DNA of 64,000 bases from Moorella sp. E308F (GCF_006538365.1 NZ_BJKN01000002.1:756401-820400), one strand, 5' to 3'; shown: positions 44,999 to 54,289, counted from the first letter of the stretch. Numbers and translations are program-made. The notes: generated by a model from the letters alone, not told the origin.

Positions 44999-45327
44999 GT
45001 CTATAACCTCATAAAAGACGCTCCCCTGGAAGAAATCAAACGCGCCGGCCTGGACGGCTACTATGCCGACCACGACCGCGCCCTCTACTTTGTCAACGCC
45101 GCCGGCGCCCCCTGGACGGCCACCTACATCCAGTCCAAGGGTGACCCGGTCACCGATCTCCATGAGAATATGGCCGTCGAGCAAAAGGCCCGTTCCACTT
45201 ACGAATACCTGATCCAGCTCTCCGACGACCCAGATGTTAGCGACACCTTGAAGTTCTTGCGCGAAAGGGAAGTCGTCCACTTCCAGCGCTTCGGCGAGAC
45301 GTTAAACCTGGTCCATGAGCACCTGGA
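44999..45327 (+). pseudogene. cotJC: cotJC fragment 3, fused to ATPase fragment
   Basis: Matches the cotJC interior from GTCTATAACC onward and ends in the last codons at CACCTGGA, with no IS66 inside. Both ends are truncated. Confidence 0.93.
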
Positions 45328-45480
45328 TTTGTGACGAATAGCTTCCAAGCTCATATGCCAATTCATCAATCTGCTGCAAATCCTTCTTCTCAAACTCAAT
45401 ATATTCCTGGACCTCTTCCCGAGAAAACTCTTTCTCCCGGTAATCTGCCTCTGTACGAGCCGCCAATAGAAACAGCAAAA
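45328..45480 (-). pseudogene. possible HEPN C-terminal remnant
   Basis: Minus strand reads LLFLLAARTEADYREKEFSR and then EEVQEYIEFEKKDLQQIDEL without a stop, similar in style to HEPN C-terminal helices. No start. Weak. Confidence 0.25.
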
Positions 45481-45512
45481 GTCAGTGTAAGTGATGTGGC
45501 CATCTAACTTTG

Positions 45513-46706
45513 TCAGGAATTAACTAGTACGGACCTAGCGGCGGCCAAAGCAGCTGTGTAGACTTCCTTTATAGGTACACCGGCGGCCAGAGCAACCTGG
45601 CGACAAGATTCGTACTCCGGTGCTATGTTAGTGATTGCCTGACCCTCATGATCATGATAGAGCCCCCATTTTACAGCAACCGGTCCATAGGGCGTAAGCA
45701 CTTCAGTAATCTGTTGCTGGCAGATCAGTTTTTGGTCGCGGCGAAAGCGTAGACCCAAGGTGCTGGAATGGCGGAATATTGCCGCCGCTACTGCAGCAAG
45801 ACGGCTCTCCGGACAAAGAACTGTAAAAAGGAGGCCGGGACGACCTTTTTTCATATGTACTGGTATAAAGTACGCATCCACAGCTCCGGCACCCAAAACC
45901 TGCTCCATGAGGACAGGGAAAAACTCAGGGTTCATGTCATCAATGGTGGTTTCGAGGACCAGTATGCTATCTTCCCCTTTTCCCGCTGTGTCGCTCATTT
46001 CCCCTAAAGCCAAGCGCAAAATGTTAGGATGAGGCAACTTGGTTTTGCCCGCGCCAAAGCCAACGCTGATCAAATTCATAGGTGGAAAAGGACCAAACCT
46101 GTCAGCCAAAGTAGTAATGATAGCTGCACCAGTTGGAGTTACCACTTCCGCTTCAACTTCCGTACCGTAAACAGGATAACCCTGGAGTAGGTAAAGGGTC
46201 GCCGGCGCCGGTACAGGCAATCTGCCGTGATGGCATTCGGTCCAACCCGAACCCAGGGGTAGCGGCGATGACATAACTCGTGCAATACCCAGAAGGTGCA
46301 GACCCAGGACGGTTCCTACGATATCGATAATGGCATCGACGGCTCCTACTTCATGGAAGTGTACCTCTTCCGGACTAATGCCATGCACCTGAGCTTCAGC
46401 CTGAGCCAAGCGCCGGAAGATAGCCGTAGCCTTTTCCCGCACCGGCACAGGCAGCGGGCTGTCGTTTATTATTCTTAAAATATCTTCCAAGTGACGGTGG
46501 TGATGGTGATCTTGTACCTGCACTTGTACATCCACAGCTGTAATACCTTGATGTTTAACTTCCTTGATCTTAAGTTCCCATCCTTCTAGTGCCAAGTCTT
46601 TTAATCCAGCTATCAGTTCTTCTGGAGAAAGGCCATTGGCCAGCAAGGCTCCCAAACACATATCCCCGCTGATACCAGAAAAGCAGTCAAAATAGGCGAC
46701 TTTCAT
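45513..46706 (-). CDS. larC: nickel pincer cofactor biosynthesis protein LarC
   Basis: A 397-aa LarC (DUF111) protein: [20 protein letters not shown] at the start, a histidine run [11 protein letters not shown] near residue 65, and [13 protein letters not shown]. LarC inserts nickel into the pincer cofactor of lactate racemase and related enzymes. LarB, LarE and LarA are not in the window. Other nickel genes (cooC, nik-type) lie within 14 kb. Confidence 0.95.
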   Translation of the reverse strand: MKVAYFDCFSGISGDMCLGALLANGLSPEELIAGLKDLALEGWELKIKEVKHQGITAVDVQVQVQDHHHHRHLEDILRIINDSPLPVPVREKATAIFRRLAQAEAQVHGISPEEVHFHEVGAVDAIIDIVGTVLGLHLLGIARVMSSPLPLGSGWTECHHGRLPVPAPATLYLLQGYPVYGTEVEAEVVTPTGAAIITTLADRFGPFPPMNLISVGFGAGKTKLPHPNILRLALGEMSDTAGKGEDSILVLETTIDDMNPEFFPVLMEQVLGAGAVDAYFIPVHMKKGRPGLLFTVLCPESRLAAVAAAIFRHSSTLGLRFRRDQKLICQQQITEVLTPYGPVAVKWGLYHDHEGQAITNIAPEYESCRQVALAAGVPIKEVYTAALAAARSVLVNS

Positions 46707-46762
46707 CTTACTCCTCCTTTACTCCATGGTTTATAGTTATAGTTTTATGGTCATCGGAACAT

Positions 46763-46812
46763 ATGACCTCGGATAGATCGAAGAAGAGTTCCTTAAGGAG
46801 AACCGAGGTCAT
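46763..46812. promoter_or_regulatory. 10-bp inverted repeat upstream of larC
   Basis: ATGACCTCGG (46763-46772) and CCGAGGTCAT (46803-46812) are perfect complements 30 bp apart, in the larC leader. Could be a metal-regulator operator or a leader hairpin. Confidence 0.45.
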
Positions 46813-46905
46813 CCCCGGAAGCTCACACACCCTCTTCCGTAGGAGAGAGGGGTCAATACCGTACTGGGATTTGCGGGGAGGTATTGGCGGTATAGGCGGA
46901 CGTAT

Positions 46906-47550
46906 TTAAGCTTTCCTCCTTCCTCTCATGGGAATCACTATCACCCCTTGCAGGGGGGCCGCTATTACCCGCTCCAAAAGCCTGATATCATCCTCAAAGC
47001 GGAATCCTCTTCCGGTGTACCTCTGTTTCACTTTCTCGGGAATATCCCATACTGTGGGAGTCCGGCAGTACCATTGCCAGCCTCCTTTAGGAGGAGACGG
47101 TTCAATACCCGCTGCCCCCAGGAGCCTCAATATGGACTGAATGCACCCCACTTTGCAGCCCGTCCTGGCTGCGGTCGTGAAGGAAACATCTTCCGGGGAA
47201 CGTGCTCCGAGTAAGATAGCCGCAGCCACCTCTTCCGCCCTAGTTGAGGTGCAGCAGCAAATTATCTGCTCCGGATGGAGCCTGGCCCGCAGGCAGAGCT
47301 CTATGACTTGGTTATAATCTACACTATTCATGCTTACCCCTACTACTACAGGCTCTTCCCTTTTGGCCATGGTAATGGCGTAGTCAGGGCAACGCTGTTC
47401 ACAGGCTGCACAACCCCGGCAGCGCTCCGGATTTACTACCGCCTTCCCGTTCTCCACCTTGATGGCCAGAACCGGGCACACCCGCTCGCAGGTGCGGCAA
47501 GCCTTACACTTTTCTTCATCTACTTCGGCCACAAGATTTACTACCTTCAA
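46906..47550 (-). CDS. ferredoxin / BFD-like [2Fe-2S] protein
   Basis: A 214-aa protein with two 4Fe-4S motifs, CKACRTCERVCPVLAI and CRGCAACEQRCPDYAI, then a domain with ICCCTSTRAEEVAAAIL and TGCKVGCIQSILRLL resembling bacterioferritin-associated ferredoxin-type [2Fe-2S] domains. Start TTG 47550 with AAAGGGGGG upstream. Probably electron transfer; partner unknown. Confidence 0.85.
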   Translation of the reverse strand: MKVVNLVAEVDEEKCKACRTCERVCPVLAIKVENGKAVVNPERCRGCAACEQRCPDYAITMAKREEPVVVGVSMNSVDYNQVIELCLRARLHPEQIICCCTSTRAEEVAAAILLGARSPEDVSFTTAARTGCKVGCIQSILRLLGAAGIEPSPPKGGWQWYCRTPTVWDIPEKVKQRYTGRGFRFEDDIRLLERVIAAPLQGVIVIPMRGRRKA

Positions 47551-47566
47551 GCCTGATGCCCCCCTT

Positions 47567-47737
47567 TCATCGCAGGCTTGATATTCTATATTGTCGTATA
47601 CCGTTCAGTTGTTTAAGCATTTCTTTATACCCTTTGGCTTCCTTGCAAAACCATTCGCAAATTCGTTCGATATTATCGTACTTTGTATATATTGTTTCTA
47701 GCACTGCGCGCGTCAGGTATGGCCACAGTGAAGGCAC
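47567..47737 (-). CDS. possible small protein (56 aa)
   Basis: Open from GTG 47737, ending 17 bp before the Fe-S gene. Reads VPSLWPYLTRAVLETIYTKY and then IERICEWFCKEAKGYKEML. No clear ribosome site. May be a truncated C terminus. Confidence 0.3.
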   Translation of the reverse strand: MPSLWPYLTRAVLETIYTKYDNIERICEWFCKEAKGYKEMLKQLNGIRQYRISSLR

Positions 47738-47835
47738 CTGAACGGGTTAAATAAAAACTCGCAGATACCTGCCGGTTCCTCCGGGGCCTCTTCTCCCGCC
47801 CCCCTTCAGGAATATCCTTACAGGGCACACAACTT

Positions 47836-48453
47836 CTACCCGTTTTCGCCAGTAAAAGCGGGGGCCTCATCCTTTTTACCCAGGAACATTTCTGTGTAAT
47901 CTGCATACCTACCCGCAAAAACCGGCCGGGTAAACCACATTCCGTGCTCACCAAGCATTACCGATAACGGTTTCGCCCGTTCATAGTCCATTTCTCCAGC
48001 TTCATTGAAGAAACGTTCATCTACCTCCAGATGCACCACCTTACCGATAACCAGGGAATAATGCTTGCGGCTGATTTCTTCTACCAGGGTGCACTCTGCC
48101 CAGGCCAGGCAGCCTTCAATCCCGGGCGTTTGGATTTTTTGAGACAGGCGAGGGTTTAAACTGGCCTCTTCGAACTCGTCCACTTCCGGCGGGTAATTCC
48201 GCGAACAGATCATTACTGCCTCTACCAGTTCGACAGGCGGCACGTTGACCACAAATTCCCCCGTTTCCCTGATATTATTTAATGTATCCCGTTTAATCCA
48301 CGAAGCCAGGACTATATCATCAAAGGGCCTTAAAATAGGCGTAATATTGGACCAGGGAGCGATATTACGCACCCCATCCTTTCCTCCTACTGTGGAAATC
48401 AGAACCACTGGCAGCGGTATCACCTGTTCTCTCTTGCGCGGCGCAAGAATCAT
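47836..48453 (-). CDS. flavin reductase-like FMN-binding split-barrel protein
   Basis: 205 aa with PVVLISTVGGKDGVRNIAPW and SWIKRDTLNNIRETGEFVVN, the flavin reductase-like domain. It probably reduces or binds FMN; the partner is not evident. Lies between the Fe-S gene and cooC. Confidence 0.87.
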   Translation of the reverse strand: MILAPRKREQVIPLPVVLISTVGGKDGVRNIAPWSNITPILRPFDDIVLASWIKRDTLNNIRETGEFVVNVPPVELVEAVMICSRNYPPEVDEFEEASLNPRLSQKIQTPGIEGCLAWAECTLVEEISRKHYSLVIGKVVHLEVDERFFNEAGEMDYERAKPLSVMLGEHGMWFTRPVFAGRYADYTEMFLGKKDEAPAFTGENG

Positions 48454-48568
48454 TATTTCCTATCCTCCTCTATCCGTCTTTTCTGCTCCAGTCGTATGGA
48501 ACCCTACCGTTATGAGGATCTACGCGAAACTCATCAGGATCATCAATAAGAGATACCTGTTGTGATAG

Positions 48569-49357
48569 CTAGTTTCGTTTCAACATCCCTCCAATCCCGC
48601 TCACCAGCCTGTCCACCTCCTCCCGCAGGGCGCCTGCGTCCAGAGGAACTCCCAGAAGATTTGCCCGGGCTACGGCCGGGGAATAAGGCAAAAAGCCCTT
48701 GATCGCGATGCCTTTAGCTGCCAGCATTTCTTTTAAAACGGGCTCCGTTTTCTCGTCCACCTTATTCAGTACAACCCCGAAGCCCTTTTTCGCTTCCCGG
48801 GCCAGTCTTGCAGCTTTCTCAGCCAGAATGACGGCATCGTGGGATGGATCCACCACCATCAACACGGCATCCACGCCTTCCAGGACTCCCCGTCCAAAGT
48901 GTTCCACTCCGGCTTCGGTGTCCACCAGGACCCACTGTCCTTCCTCCACTGCCAGATGGTTCAAGAAGTCCCGCGCTACTGCTCCCATGGGGCAGGCGCA
49001 TCCCTCCATGCTGTGCTCGATCTTTCCTACCTGCATTAAAGCCACAGGTCCATCCCAGCCCACTAATTCCGGGGGTAAGCTATCCAGAGCCATTTTTTCA
49101 GTAAAAAGCGCTACCTGCTCGCTTTCTTTACCTTTGAGCATGGCTACCAGCTTTTCCTTTACCGCCGTTTTGCCCCCCAGGTAGTCCATCAGAGTTTTTC
49201 CGGGTGGTTCGATCCCAAATATTGCACCCAGCCCGAGATTTGACTCGTCTGCATCTACCACCAGGACCTTTCCTTGTTCTCCCAGCCGCCGCGCCAGTAG
49301 GGTCACCAGTGTGCTCTTCCCGCTGCCGCCCCGGCCGCTAACAATCAATTTAGGCAT
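48569..49357 (-). CDS. cooC: CooC-type nickel-insertion ATPase
   Basis: A 262-aa MinD/ParA-like ATPase. The deviant Walker A is SGRGGSGKSTLVTL (residues 7-20), the switch region VDADESNLG, and the CAC metal motif is at residues 120-122, which binds Ni2+ in CODH maturation factors. No CODH gene is in the window. An internally deleted direct copy lies at 63483-63922. Confidence 0.93.
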   Translation of the reverse strand: MPKLIVSGRGGSGKSTLVTLLARRLGEQGKVLVVDADESNLGLGAIFGIEPPGKTLMDYLGGKTAVKEKLVAMLKGKESEQVALFTEKMALDSLPPELVGWDGPVALMQVGKIEHSMEGCACPMGAVARDFLNHLAVEEGQWVLVDTEAGVEHFGRGVLEGVDAVLMVVDPSHDAVILAEKAARLAREAKKGFGVVLNKVDEKTEPVLKEMLAAKGIAIKGFLPYSPAVARANLLGVPLDAGALREEVDRLVSGIGGMLKRN

Positions 49358-49381
49358 CTTTAACCAAACCCCCTCAAATTT

Positions 49382-49807
49382 TTATTTTTTGAACCAACCA
49401 ATACGCGCCCCCGAAATACTATCCACATCAGAAGAATAGGGTTTTATGTCCAAAAGGGGGCTTCCGTCCACAGCGTCGAGTCCGCGCACCAGCAGGCGGT
49501 TTCCTTTCACTTCCAGCAACTCAACCACACCAAAAGCGATGGGGTTGGGCCGGGAAGGGGAGCGGCAGGCAAAAACGCCGCGAATTTCCGGGCCAAAGGG
49601 CGTTTGGGTCTGCAGCGTGTTCCGGGCTGCAAGATGGCACCAGTAAAGAACAATCAGGTGGGTTGCCTGGTCCACATCCTTTAATCCTTCCGCAAACTGG
49701 GGGTAAATCTCCAGCTCTGCCAGCTGGTCAGAAAAACGCCCCTGGAATGGTGCCTCTTGAACTGTGCGGTAAGGGCTACTGATTTTCCCGATAGGTACCA
49801 GCTCCAA
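49382..49807 (-). CDS. trmO: tRNA (N6-threonylcarbamoyladenosine37-N6) methyltransferase TrmO
   Basis: A 141-aa UPF0066/TsaA protein with FACRSPSRPNPIAFGVVELL, the family's SAM-binding signature. It methylates t6A in tRNA. A 54-nt copy of the 3' end enters at 63947. Confidence 0.88.
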   Translation of the reverse strand: MELVPIGKISSPYRTVQEAPFQGRFSDQLAELEIYPQFAEGLKDVDQATHLIVLYWCHLAARNTLQTQTPFGPEIRGVFACRSPSRPNPIAFGVVELLEVKGNRLLVRGLDAVDGSPLLDIKPYSSDVDSISGARIGWFKK

Positions 49808-49809
49808 AG

Positions 49810-49930
49810 AACCACCTCCTCGACGGGTCGCCGGGTGCCAGGTTGATCAGTCCGAAGATGATGATGGAAACCCCTAGCATTACAACAACAAGAAATATCA
49901 AGCGTTTTAGAAAGTAACCCCACACTGCTG
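49810..49930 (-). pseudogene. N-terminal fragment of an ABC transporter permease (peptide/nickel type)
   Basis: Reads YFLKRLIFLVVVMLGVSIII and FGLINLAPGDPSRR, the first membrane helix and periplasmic start of DppB/NikB-type permeases. Cut after about 60 residues by trmO. Two terminator-like hairpins lie upstream. Confidence 0.75.
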
Positions 49931-49956
49931 CTCGCCAACTCCCGGACAAAATAAGA

Positions 49957-50071
49957 GCCACGGAACCTCCCCTCCTCCATTTTCAAGGGAATTAGGCCTC
50001 CGTGGCCCATATACAGAGAAAAGCACCACTTGGATGCTCCTTCGTGAAGACTCAACACCTTCGTGGTGCTT
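49957..50071 (-). terminator. two tandem terminator-like hairpins upstream of the permease fragment
   Basis: Minus strand: AAGCACCAC/GTGGTGCTT (50071-50021) followed by TTTCT, then GCCACGGA/TCCGTGGC (50006-49957) followed by TCTTATTTT. They look like a leader attenuator or the end of an upstream unit. Confidence 0.5.
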
Positions 50072-50605
50072 ATCATTCTTCCTTGCTTCCTTAATTTTGC
50101 TTCCCGGCGGCTCCGGCCGCTTTTCTACTTTTGATTATATTTGATTATATTCGCTACCTATCCTTAATTTCCTTCTAACTAAAGTTCGACCATCCTGAAA
50201 GAAAACCCAGGGATAACCAGAATCTGTCATCAATGTCCGGAAAAAGTTGAGCAGCAGCAAAATCAAGTATGAGGTCCAGGATAGCTGCGAAGGCGTAGTT
50301 GCAGTTAAGGTTTTCTATGATGTAGGTACCACAAGCATCTTTCACCAGCAATGTTAGTGCCTCAAAACGTAAAACGGCAATAAGAAACTAAGCAGGCAAG
50401 CTAGAGCAGTAATTACTAGCCTGAGCAATAAAAGTAAGTTGAAGGAAGGTGCTTACCTTGTAGATTCTCACTTTAATTCGGAAAAGCTTCTCACAATAAA
50501 TTAGACGAAGATAGCAGCAAAAGAATAAAGTTTCTCAGATTAAACCGGATATAGACAAACATCATTCTAAGATTGCGCCAGCAAAAAGGTTAAATAAAGC
50601 CAAAA
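50072..50605. other. gene-poor stretch
   Basis: No open frame of note and no match to another segment of the window was seen. A GCGGC/GCCGC hairpin lies near 50105. It probably contains the left end of the downstream three-gene element, but I cannot define inverted repeats. Confidence 0.4.
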
Positions 50606-50630
50606 CCGGGCACCACAAATTGGTACCCGG
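50606..50630 (-). terminator. terminator after the transposition ATPase
   Basis: Stem CCGGGTACCA/TGGTGCCCGG with a 5-nt loop, then TTTTGGCTTTATTT on the minus strand. Confidence 0.75.
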
Positions 50631-50659
50631 CTTTAGCAAATTCTTACCTTCTTCCGGCT

Positions 50660-51463
50660 CTAAATCTCCAGTTCCCTTTGTGCCTGGTAGACGATCTCAT
50701 CATCAATCAGCCTCTGTTTCTTGCCACAGGCACAGATGAGGCAGGTGGTGACCAGGTTGTTAACCAGGCGGGGCAGGCCGCCTGTTATGCCGTAGATAGC
50801 CTCCAGGGCGGAGGGGGTAAAAATATCCTCATGAAGGCCGGCAAGTTTTAGCCGGCTCAAAACATAATCCCGCAGTTCCTCCGGCCTAAGGCCCTGGAGG
50901 AAATACTTGACCGCCAGGCGCTGCCTTAAAGGAGCGTTAATATTTAAGCTCAGGCGGGAACGGATAAGGTTTTGGCCGGCGAGGATAAGGACAAAGGGGT
51001 TCTGGGAGTCCATCTGGAAGTTAAAGAGGAGGCGCAGGTCCTCCAGGATTTTGTTGGCAGCGAGATGGATTTCGTCCAGGACAATAAGGGGAATAATATT
51101 GCGGTCGGCATAAAGGCTATTGACAGCCGCCTGGATCTGGTGGAAGATATGGACTTTTTTATGCTTGGGTTCCTCGCCCAGGGCGAGGGCCAGGCCCTGG
51201 TAAAACTCCAGCACCGTGACGGTGGAGAGGGCAAAATAACAAGCTTTGTAGTGGGCCGGGTTAAGTTCACTGACAAATTTCCTGAGGGCGGTAGTTTTAC
51301 CACAGCCGGCCTCGCCGGTAATTAGTCCAATACCCCGGACGTTAAGGAGATACTTCAGGCGGGAGTTAAGTTCCAGGAGGTCCTGGCTTAAGAACAACTG
51401 GTCGAAGGGTATTTCTTTGGTGAAGGGATTAAATTTAAGGCCAAAGAACTGGGTAAACATCAC
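50660..51463 (-). CDS. AAA+ ATPase of transposition module (TnsC/ExeA-like)
   Basis: 267 aa. Walker A is LITGEAGCGKTTALRKF and Walker B LIVLDEIHLAANK; starts MMFTQFFGLKFNPFTKEIPF. Resembles the ATP-dependent target-selection partners of Mu/IS481-like DDE transposases. The start overlaps the transposase stop by 4 bp. Confidence 0.85.
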   Translation of the reverse strand: MMFTQFFGLKFNPFTKEIPFDQLFLSQDLLELNSRLKYLLNVRGIGLITGEAGCGKTTALRKFVSELNPAHYKACYFALSTVTVLEFYQGLALALGEEPKHKKVHIFHQIQAAVNSLYADRNIIPLIVLDEIHLAANKILEDLRLLFNFQMDSQNPFVLILAGQNLIRSRLSLNINAPLRQRLAVKYFLQGLRPEELRDYVLSRLKLAGLHEDIFTPSALEAIYGITGGLPRLVNNLVTTCLICACGKKQRLIDDEIVYQAQRELEI

Positions 51464-52848
51464 CCTTCACCTCCAACGTTCTCTGGGGTGAGGATAGCGG
51501 CAAAAGAGACGGAAGGCGCCGGTGCCGGGAGGGGGTTGTCCGCATGAGGGAGATTTACCTTCCCCGGCAACTGAAGGGGTGGGCGGTCCTTGCCGGCCGG
51601 GCGGCCGCGCCCTCTTCTTTTCAGGCCGGCATTGGTGGCAAAGTCCACCTGCCTGGCCTCGCCCACCTTTAACCCTTCGCGGTACAAAAGGACGGGCCGG
51701 GCGGGGTTTAAAAGCCACTCCGGGTCGTACCGCACCTCAAGGCGCAATCCGGCCAGCTGCGGCTCCGTTTCAAAGAGGACATTCTCCAAAGAGAAGGTAG
51801 CATCATGGTTAACCTTGCGCATGACCCGCAGGAGAAAATACTCATCCAAAAGCGCCGGGTCGGGAAAGAGGCGTATCCGCTGAACTTGGGAGAGGAAATA
51901 ATCCAGGGGGCTAAGGCCCAGGGAGCTATGAATTTTGCGTTGGTAGTCCTCCTCCAGCCACTGCCAGAAGAGGAGGTTTAACTCCTCCAGGGATTTAATT
52001 TTCTCCAGGTCCAGCCGGGGCAAGAAACGCGTCCTGACCGTCCGGAAGAAACGCTCAATCTTACCCCGGGCATAAGGGGTGAAGGGTTCGGCATGGAGCA
52101 AAGCACAGCCTAAACTGGCACAGACTACGGCCAACTGCCCAGAACGGTAGACCCTGCCGTTATCGGTGTAAATCATCTTCGGCACGCCGCGCTTTAAGAT
52201 GGCCTCTTTTAAAGTAGAGCGCACCGCCAAATAATTCTGCTCCCAGAAGAACTGGGCATGAAGGATAAGGCGCGAAGCGTCGTCGATAAAAGCAATGAGG
52301 TAAGTCTGCCTTTTACCCCGGGCCGTTTTAAGGTAAGGGCCGTACATGATATCCCCCTGCCAGAGCTCATTCACCCACTGGTGGGCAAAGCGCTTGATTT
52401 CCTTTCCTTTAGCATTTGTTGCCGGAGAAGACGAAGGAAGCGGGTGCCGGGAGAGGTAGCGGTAAAAGGTGGATAGAGAAACTTTGTCAGGAGTAAACAC
52501 CCCGTCTTTCACCAGCTCCTCATAGAGCATGATACCACTTAGCCCCGGTTTCTCTGTCCTTTTGGCCTCGATTTTTAGGGCCATCTCTTCCGTTATCCGC
52601 CGGCTTTTCCCCCGGTCGGAACGATAACCGGGTTTTAAACCCTCCAGGCCATGGCGGCGGTAGAGATACAACCACCAGGCAAAACTCTTGGGAGAATACC
52701 GCTTTATGCCATAATGGGGCATGACAATAGGTTGAGAGGCCAGGTCCTTAAAGTACTCCTGGTGACTTTCCACCTGGCCGTTAAGCACCGGCGCAATCAA
52801 AGCAAACTTCTTCAGGGCGATCTCTTCCCGTTCTTGAGAAGAAAGCAT
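51460..52848 (-). CDS. DDE transposase/integrase (Mu/IS481-like)
   Basis: A 462-aa protein: N-terminal helix-turn-helix, then an rve integrase core with WQGDIMYGPYLK (first D), MIYTDNGRVYRSGQL (second D) and RGKIERFFRTVRTRFL (E), and a C-terminal beta domain. Forms a set with the ATPase and the upstream DUF6431 gene. Its ribosome site AAGGAGG is paired with an upstream GGCCTCCT. Confidence 0.88.
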   Translation of the reverse strand: MLSSQEREEIALKKFALIAPVLNGQVESHQEYFKDLASQPIVMPHYGIKRYSPKSFAWWLYLYRRHGLEGLKPGYRSDRGKSRRITEEMALKIEAKRTEKPGLSGIMLYEELVKDGVFTPDKVSLSTFYRYLSRHPLPSSSPATNAKGKEIKRFAHQWVNELWQGDIMYGPYLKTARGKRQTYLIAFIDDASRLILHAQFFWEQNYLAVRSTLKEAILKRGVPKMIYTDNGRVYRSGQLAVVCASLGCALLHAEPFTPYARGKIERFFRTVRTRFLPRLDLEKIKSLEELNLLFWQWLEEDYQRKIHSSLGLSPLDYFLSQVQRIRLFPDPALLDEYFLLRVMRKVNHDATFSLENVLFETEPQLAGLRLEVRYDPEWLLNPARPVLLYREGLKVGEARQVDFATNAGLKRRGRGRPAGKDRPPLQLPGKVNLPHADNPLPAPAPSVSFAAILTPENVGGEG

Positions 52849-52860
52849 AAAGAACCGTAA

Positions 52861-52895
52861 GCCTCCTTAAAACTAAATGTTAAATTTTAGGAGGC
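52861..52895 (-). promoter_or_regulatory. anti-Shine-Dalgarno hairpin upstream of the transposase
   Basis: Minus strand GCCTCCTAAAA pairs with TTTTAAGGAGGC (one bulged A). The right arm contains the AAGGAGG ribosome site of the transposase, so folding would mask it. Confidence 0.55.
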
Positions 52896-52904
52896 CGTAA
52901 GCGC

Positions 52905-52985
52905 TTACAGCCCGCAGGCGCCCTTGAGTATCATGATACCATTCTCTGATAGCCGGTCCCCAGACAAAAGTTTTGTTGCTGCCAT
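52905..52985 (-). CDS. possible 26-aa leader peptide
   Basis: Starts ATG 52985 behind CTGGAGGTGAAAA, an excellent ribosome site, and ends at TAA 52905, about 10 nt before the anti-SD hairpin. Reads MAATKLLSGDRLSENGIMIL. Could be a true leader peptide of the transposase or a fragment. Confidence 0.4.
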   Translation of the reverse strand: MAATKLLSGDRLSENGIMILKGACGL

Positions 52986-53018
52986 TTTTCACCTCCAGGG
53001 GTACCAGAAGAGCTCCGG

Positions 53019-53663
53019 TTATGCTAAAATATTACGCAAAGGAGCCATAAAAGCGTACCCCCAAGCCTCGTAAAACCTGGTACTGAAGGACTGGATGTGG
53101 GCAAATCCAGTGGTAATGAGGCGGAGTACCTTTTGGGCTCCTTCCTTTTTGGCGGGTATTTCCTCCGGCAGCCGAACCCGGGGCATGAATTGGCGTAAGG
53201 CTAATTTGATAAATTTCAAATTGGCCAGAAAACGGCGCAGGTAAAACTGTAAGTGTGAGATGTCCCAGTAGAGCTTTGGGTAGCGCCCTTTTAGAAACTT
53301 AAGGCAACCTCGCAGGGAGAAATTGAACTCCAGCATAAGCCTGAGGCCGGTAAAAATCAAATCAACACAATACTGAAAATAGGGCAGGCAAAAGGAAGGC
53401 AAGTAAGAAATGGTAGAGTGGCAGTATTGGCAGTAGTAACGCCGGATTAAGATGCGGCCGCTGAAATCAGCGGTAATAACGTTGCGGTGAAAGAACCCGT
53501 GTTTTCGGGGCGGTATCTTTATCCGGCAATGGGGGCAGCAATCGGGTTCCGGAAAGGGGAAATCTTTACCCTGGCGGCTGTACTCTTCGGGCGACACGGT
53601 GGTGTAGAATATCAGCTGCATGGTAAACCCTCCCAGCCAATATTCTACTCTATTCGCCCCCAA
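53019..53663 (-). CDS. DUF6431 zinc-ribbon protein of the transposition module
   Basis: A 214-aa protein with CCPHCRIKIPPRKHGFFHRN and RRYYCQYCHSTISYLPSFC, two CxxC knuckles, followed by a helical region. This family accompanies the DDE transposase/ATPase pair. Likely DNA binding, by context. Confidence 0.7.
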   Translation of the reverse strand: MGANRVEYWLGGFTMQLIFYTTVSPEEYSRQGKDFPFPEPDCCPHCRIKIPPRKHGFFHRNVITADFSGRILIRRYYCQYCHSTISYLPSFCLPYFQYCVDLIFTGLRLMLEFNFSLRGCLKFLKGRYPKLYWDISHLQFYLRRFLANLKFIKLALRQFMPRVRLPEEIPAKKEGAQKVLRLITTGFAHIQSFSTRFYEAWGYAFMAPLRNILA

Positions 53664-53772
53664 GCAGCACGCCTTCCAGAAGATGGACTAAACCCATCTA
53701 TAGTTTGAATACTGGCGTAAAGTGAAATAGGATTCTCATACTCTCCTGGTATTAACTTTAGATGCAGATTGT

Positions 53773-53935
53773 TCAATTTGCGACCATGGAATTATTTTGG
53801 GATGAATTAATGTGAGGATCTACATTACCTAATCTCCTTTGCTGGTAAATTTGGCCTTCACTCAGCAGCGTGAAGACCATGCGTACGAGTTTGCGGGCAG
53901 TTAGAACCAGGGGGCGCTTATGGTGATGATGCCTG
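53773..53935 (-). pseudogene. IS110-family transposase C-terminal remnant
   Basis: Reads HKRPLVLTARKLVRMVFTLL, typical of the last helices of IS110/IS1111 transposases. Its upstream part is replaced by an MNT fragment at about 53945. Confidence 0.6.
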
Positions 53936-53944
53936 GCCCCGGTT

Positions 53945-54186
53945 ACCAGGCCAGGGGCGAGGCTCGGGAGGACAGCGATATCGACCTGCTGGTCGTCTCT
54001 CCTGACTTCGCCAAAATGCCTTTCCACCGCCGTTTTGAAATCCTGGGTACGGCTATCGCCAGGGTAAGGGAACCCATTGAACCCCTGGCCTGCGTTCCCG
54101 AAGAGGTGCAGTTGGAAAAATTAAGCAAGGCCAGCTTCCTTTACGACGTCCTGGTCCAGCAAAAAACCGTGGAATACCGGCTTTAA
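53945..54186 (+). pseudogene. MNT nucleotidyltransferase fragment, divergent copy of locus 1
   Basis: Matches 37635-37876 with many substitutions: RGEAREDSDIDLLVVSPDFA to the same stop. Lacks the start and the first G-S motif. No HEPN partner. Confidence 0.85.
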
Positions 54187-54289
54187 ACAAAAGCGGCAGG
54201 CGCGCTTTGGCGTTCCTGCCGTCATCTTATTGGTCCTCTTTTTGTGGAGAAATTTTACTCCTGAACCTTCCCGGACAACTGTACCGTTC

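Noticed and set aside
50021..50071. Loops with ACGAA resembling guanidine-II (mini-ykkC) hairpins
   Set aside because: Stems and loop length do not fit the ACGR consensus, and the whole forms one terminator-like hairpin.
52894..52908. GTAAGCGCTTAC palindrome resembling two abutted IS66 ends
   Set aside because: Only the first 7 bases agree with the IS66 end; no further end sequence on either side.
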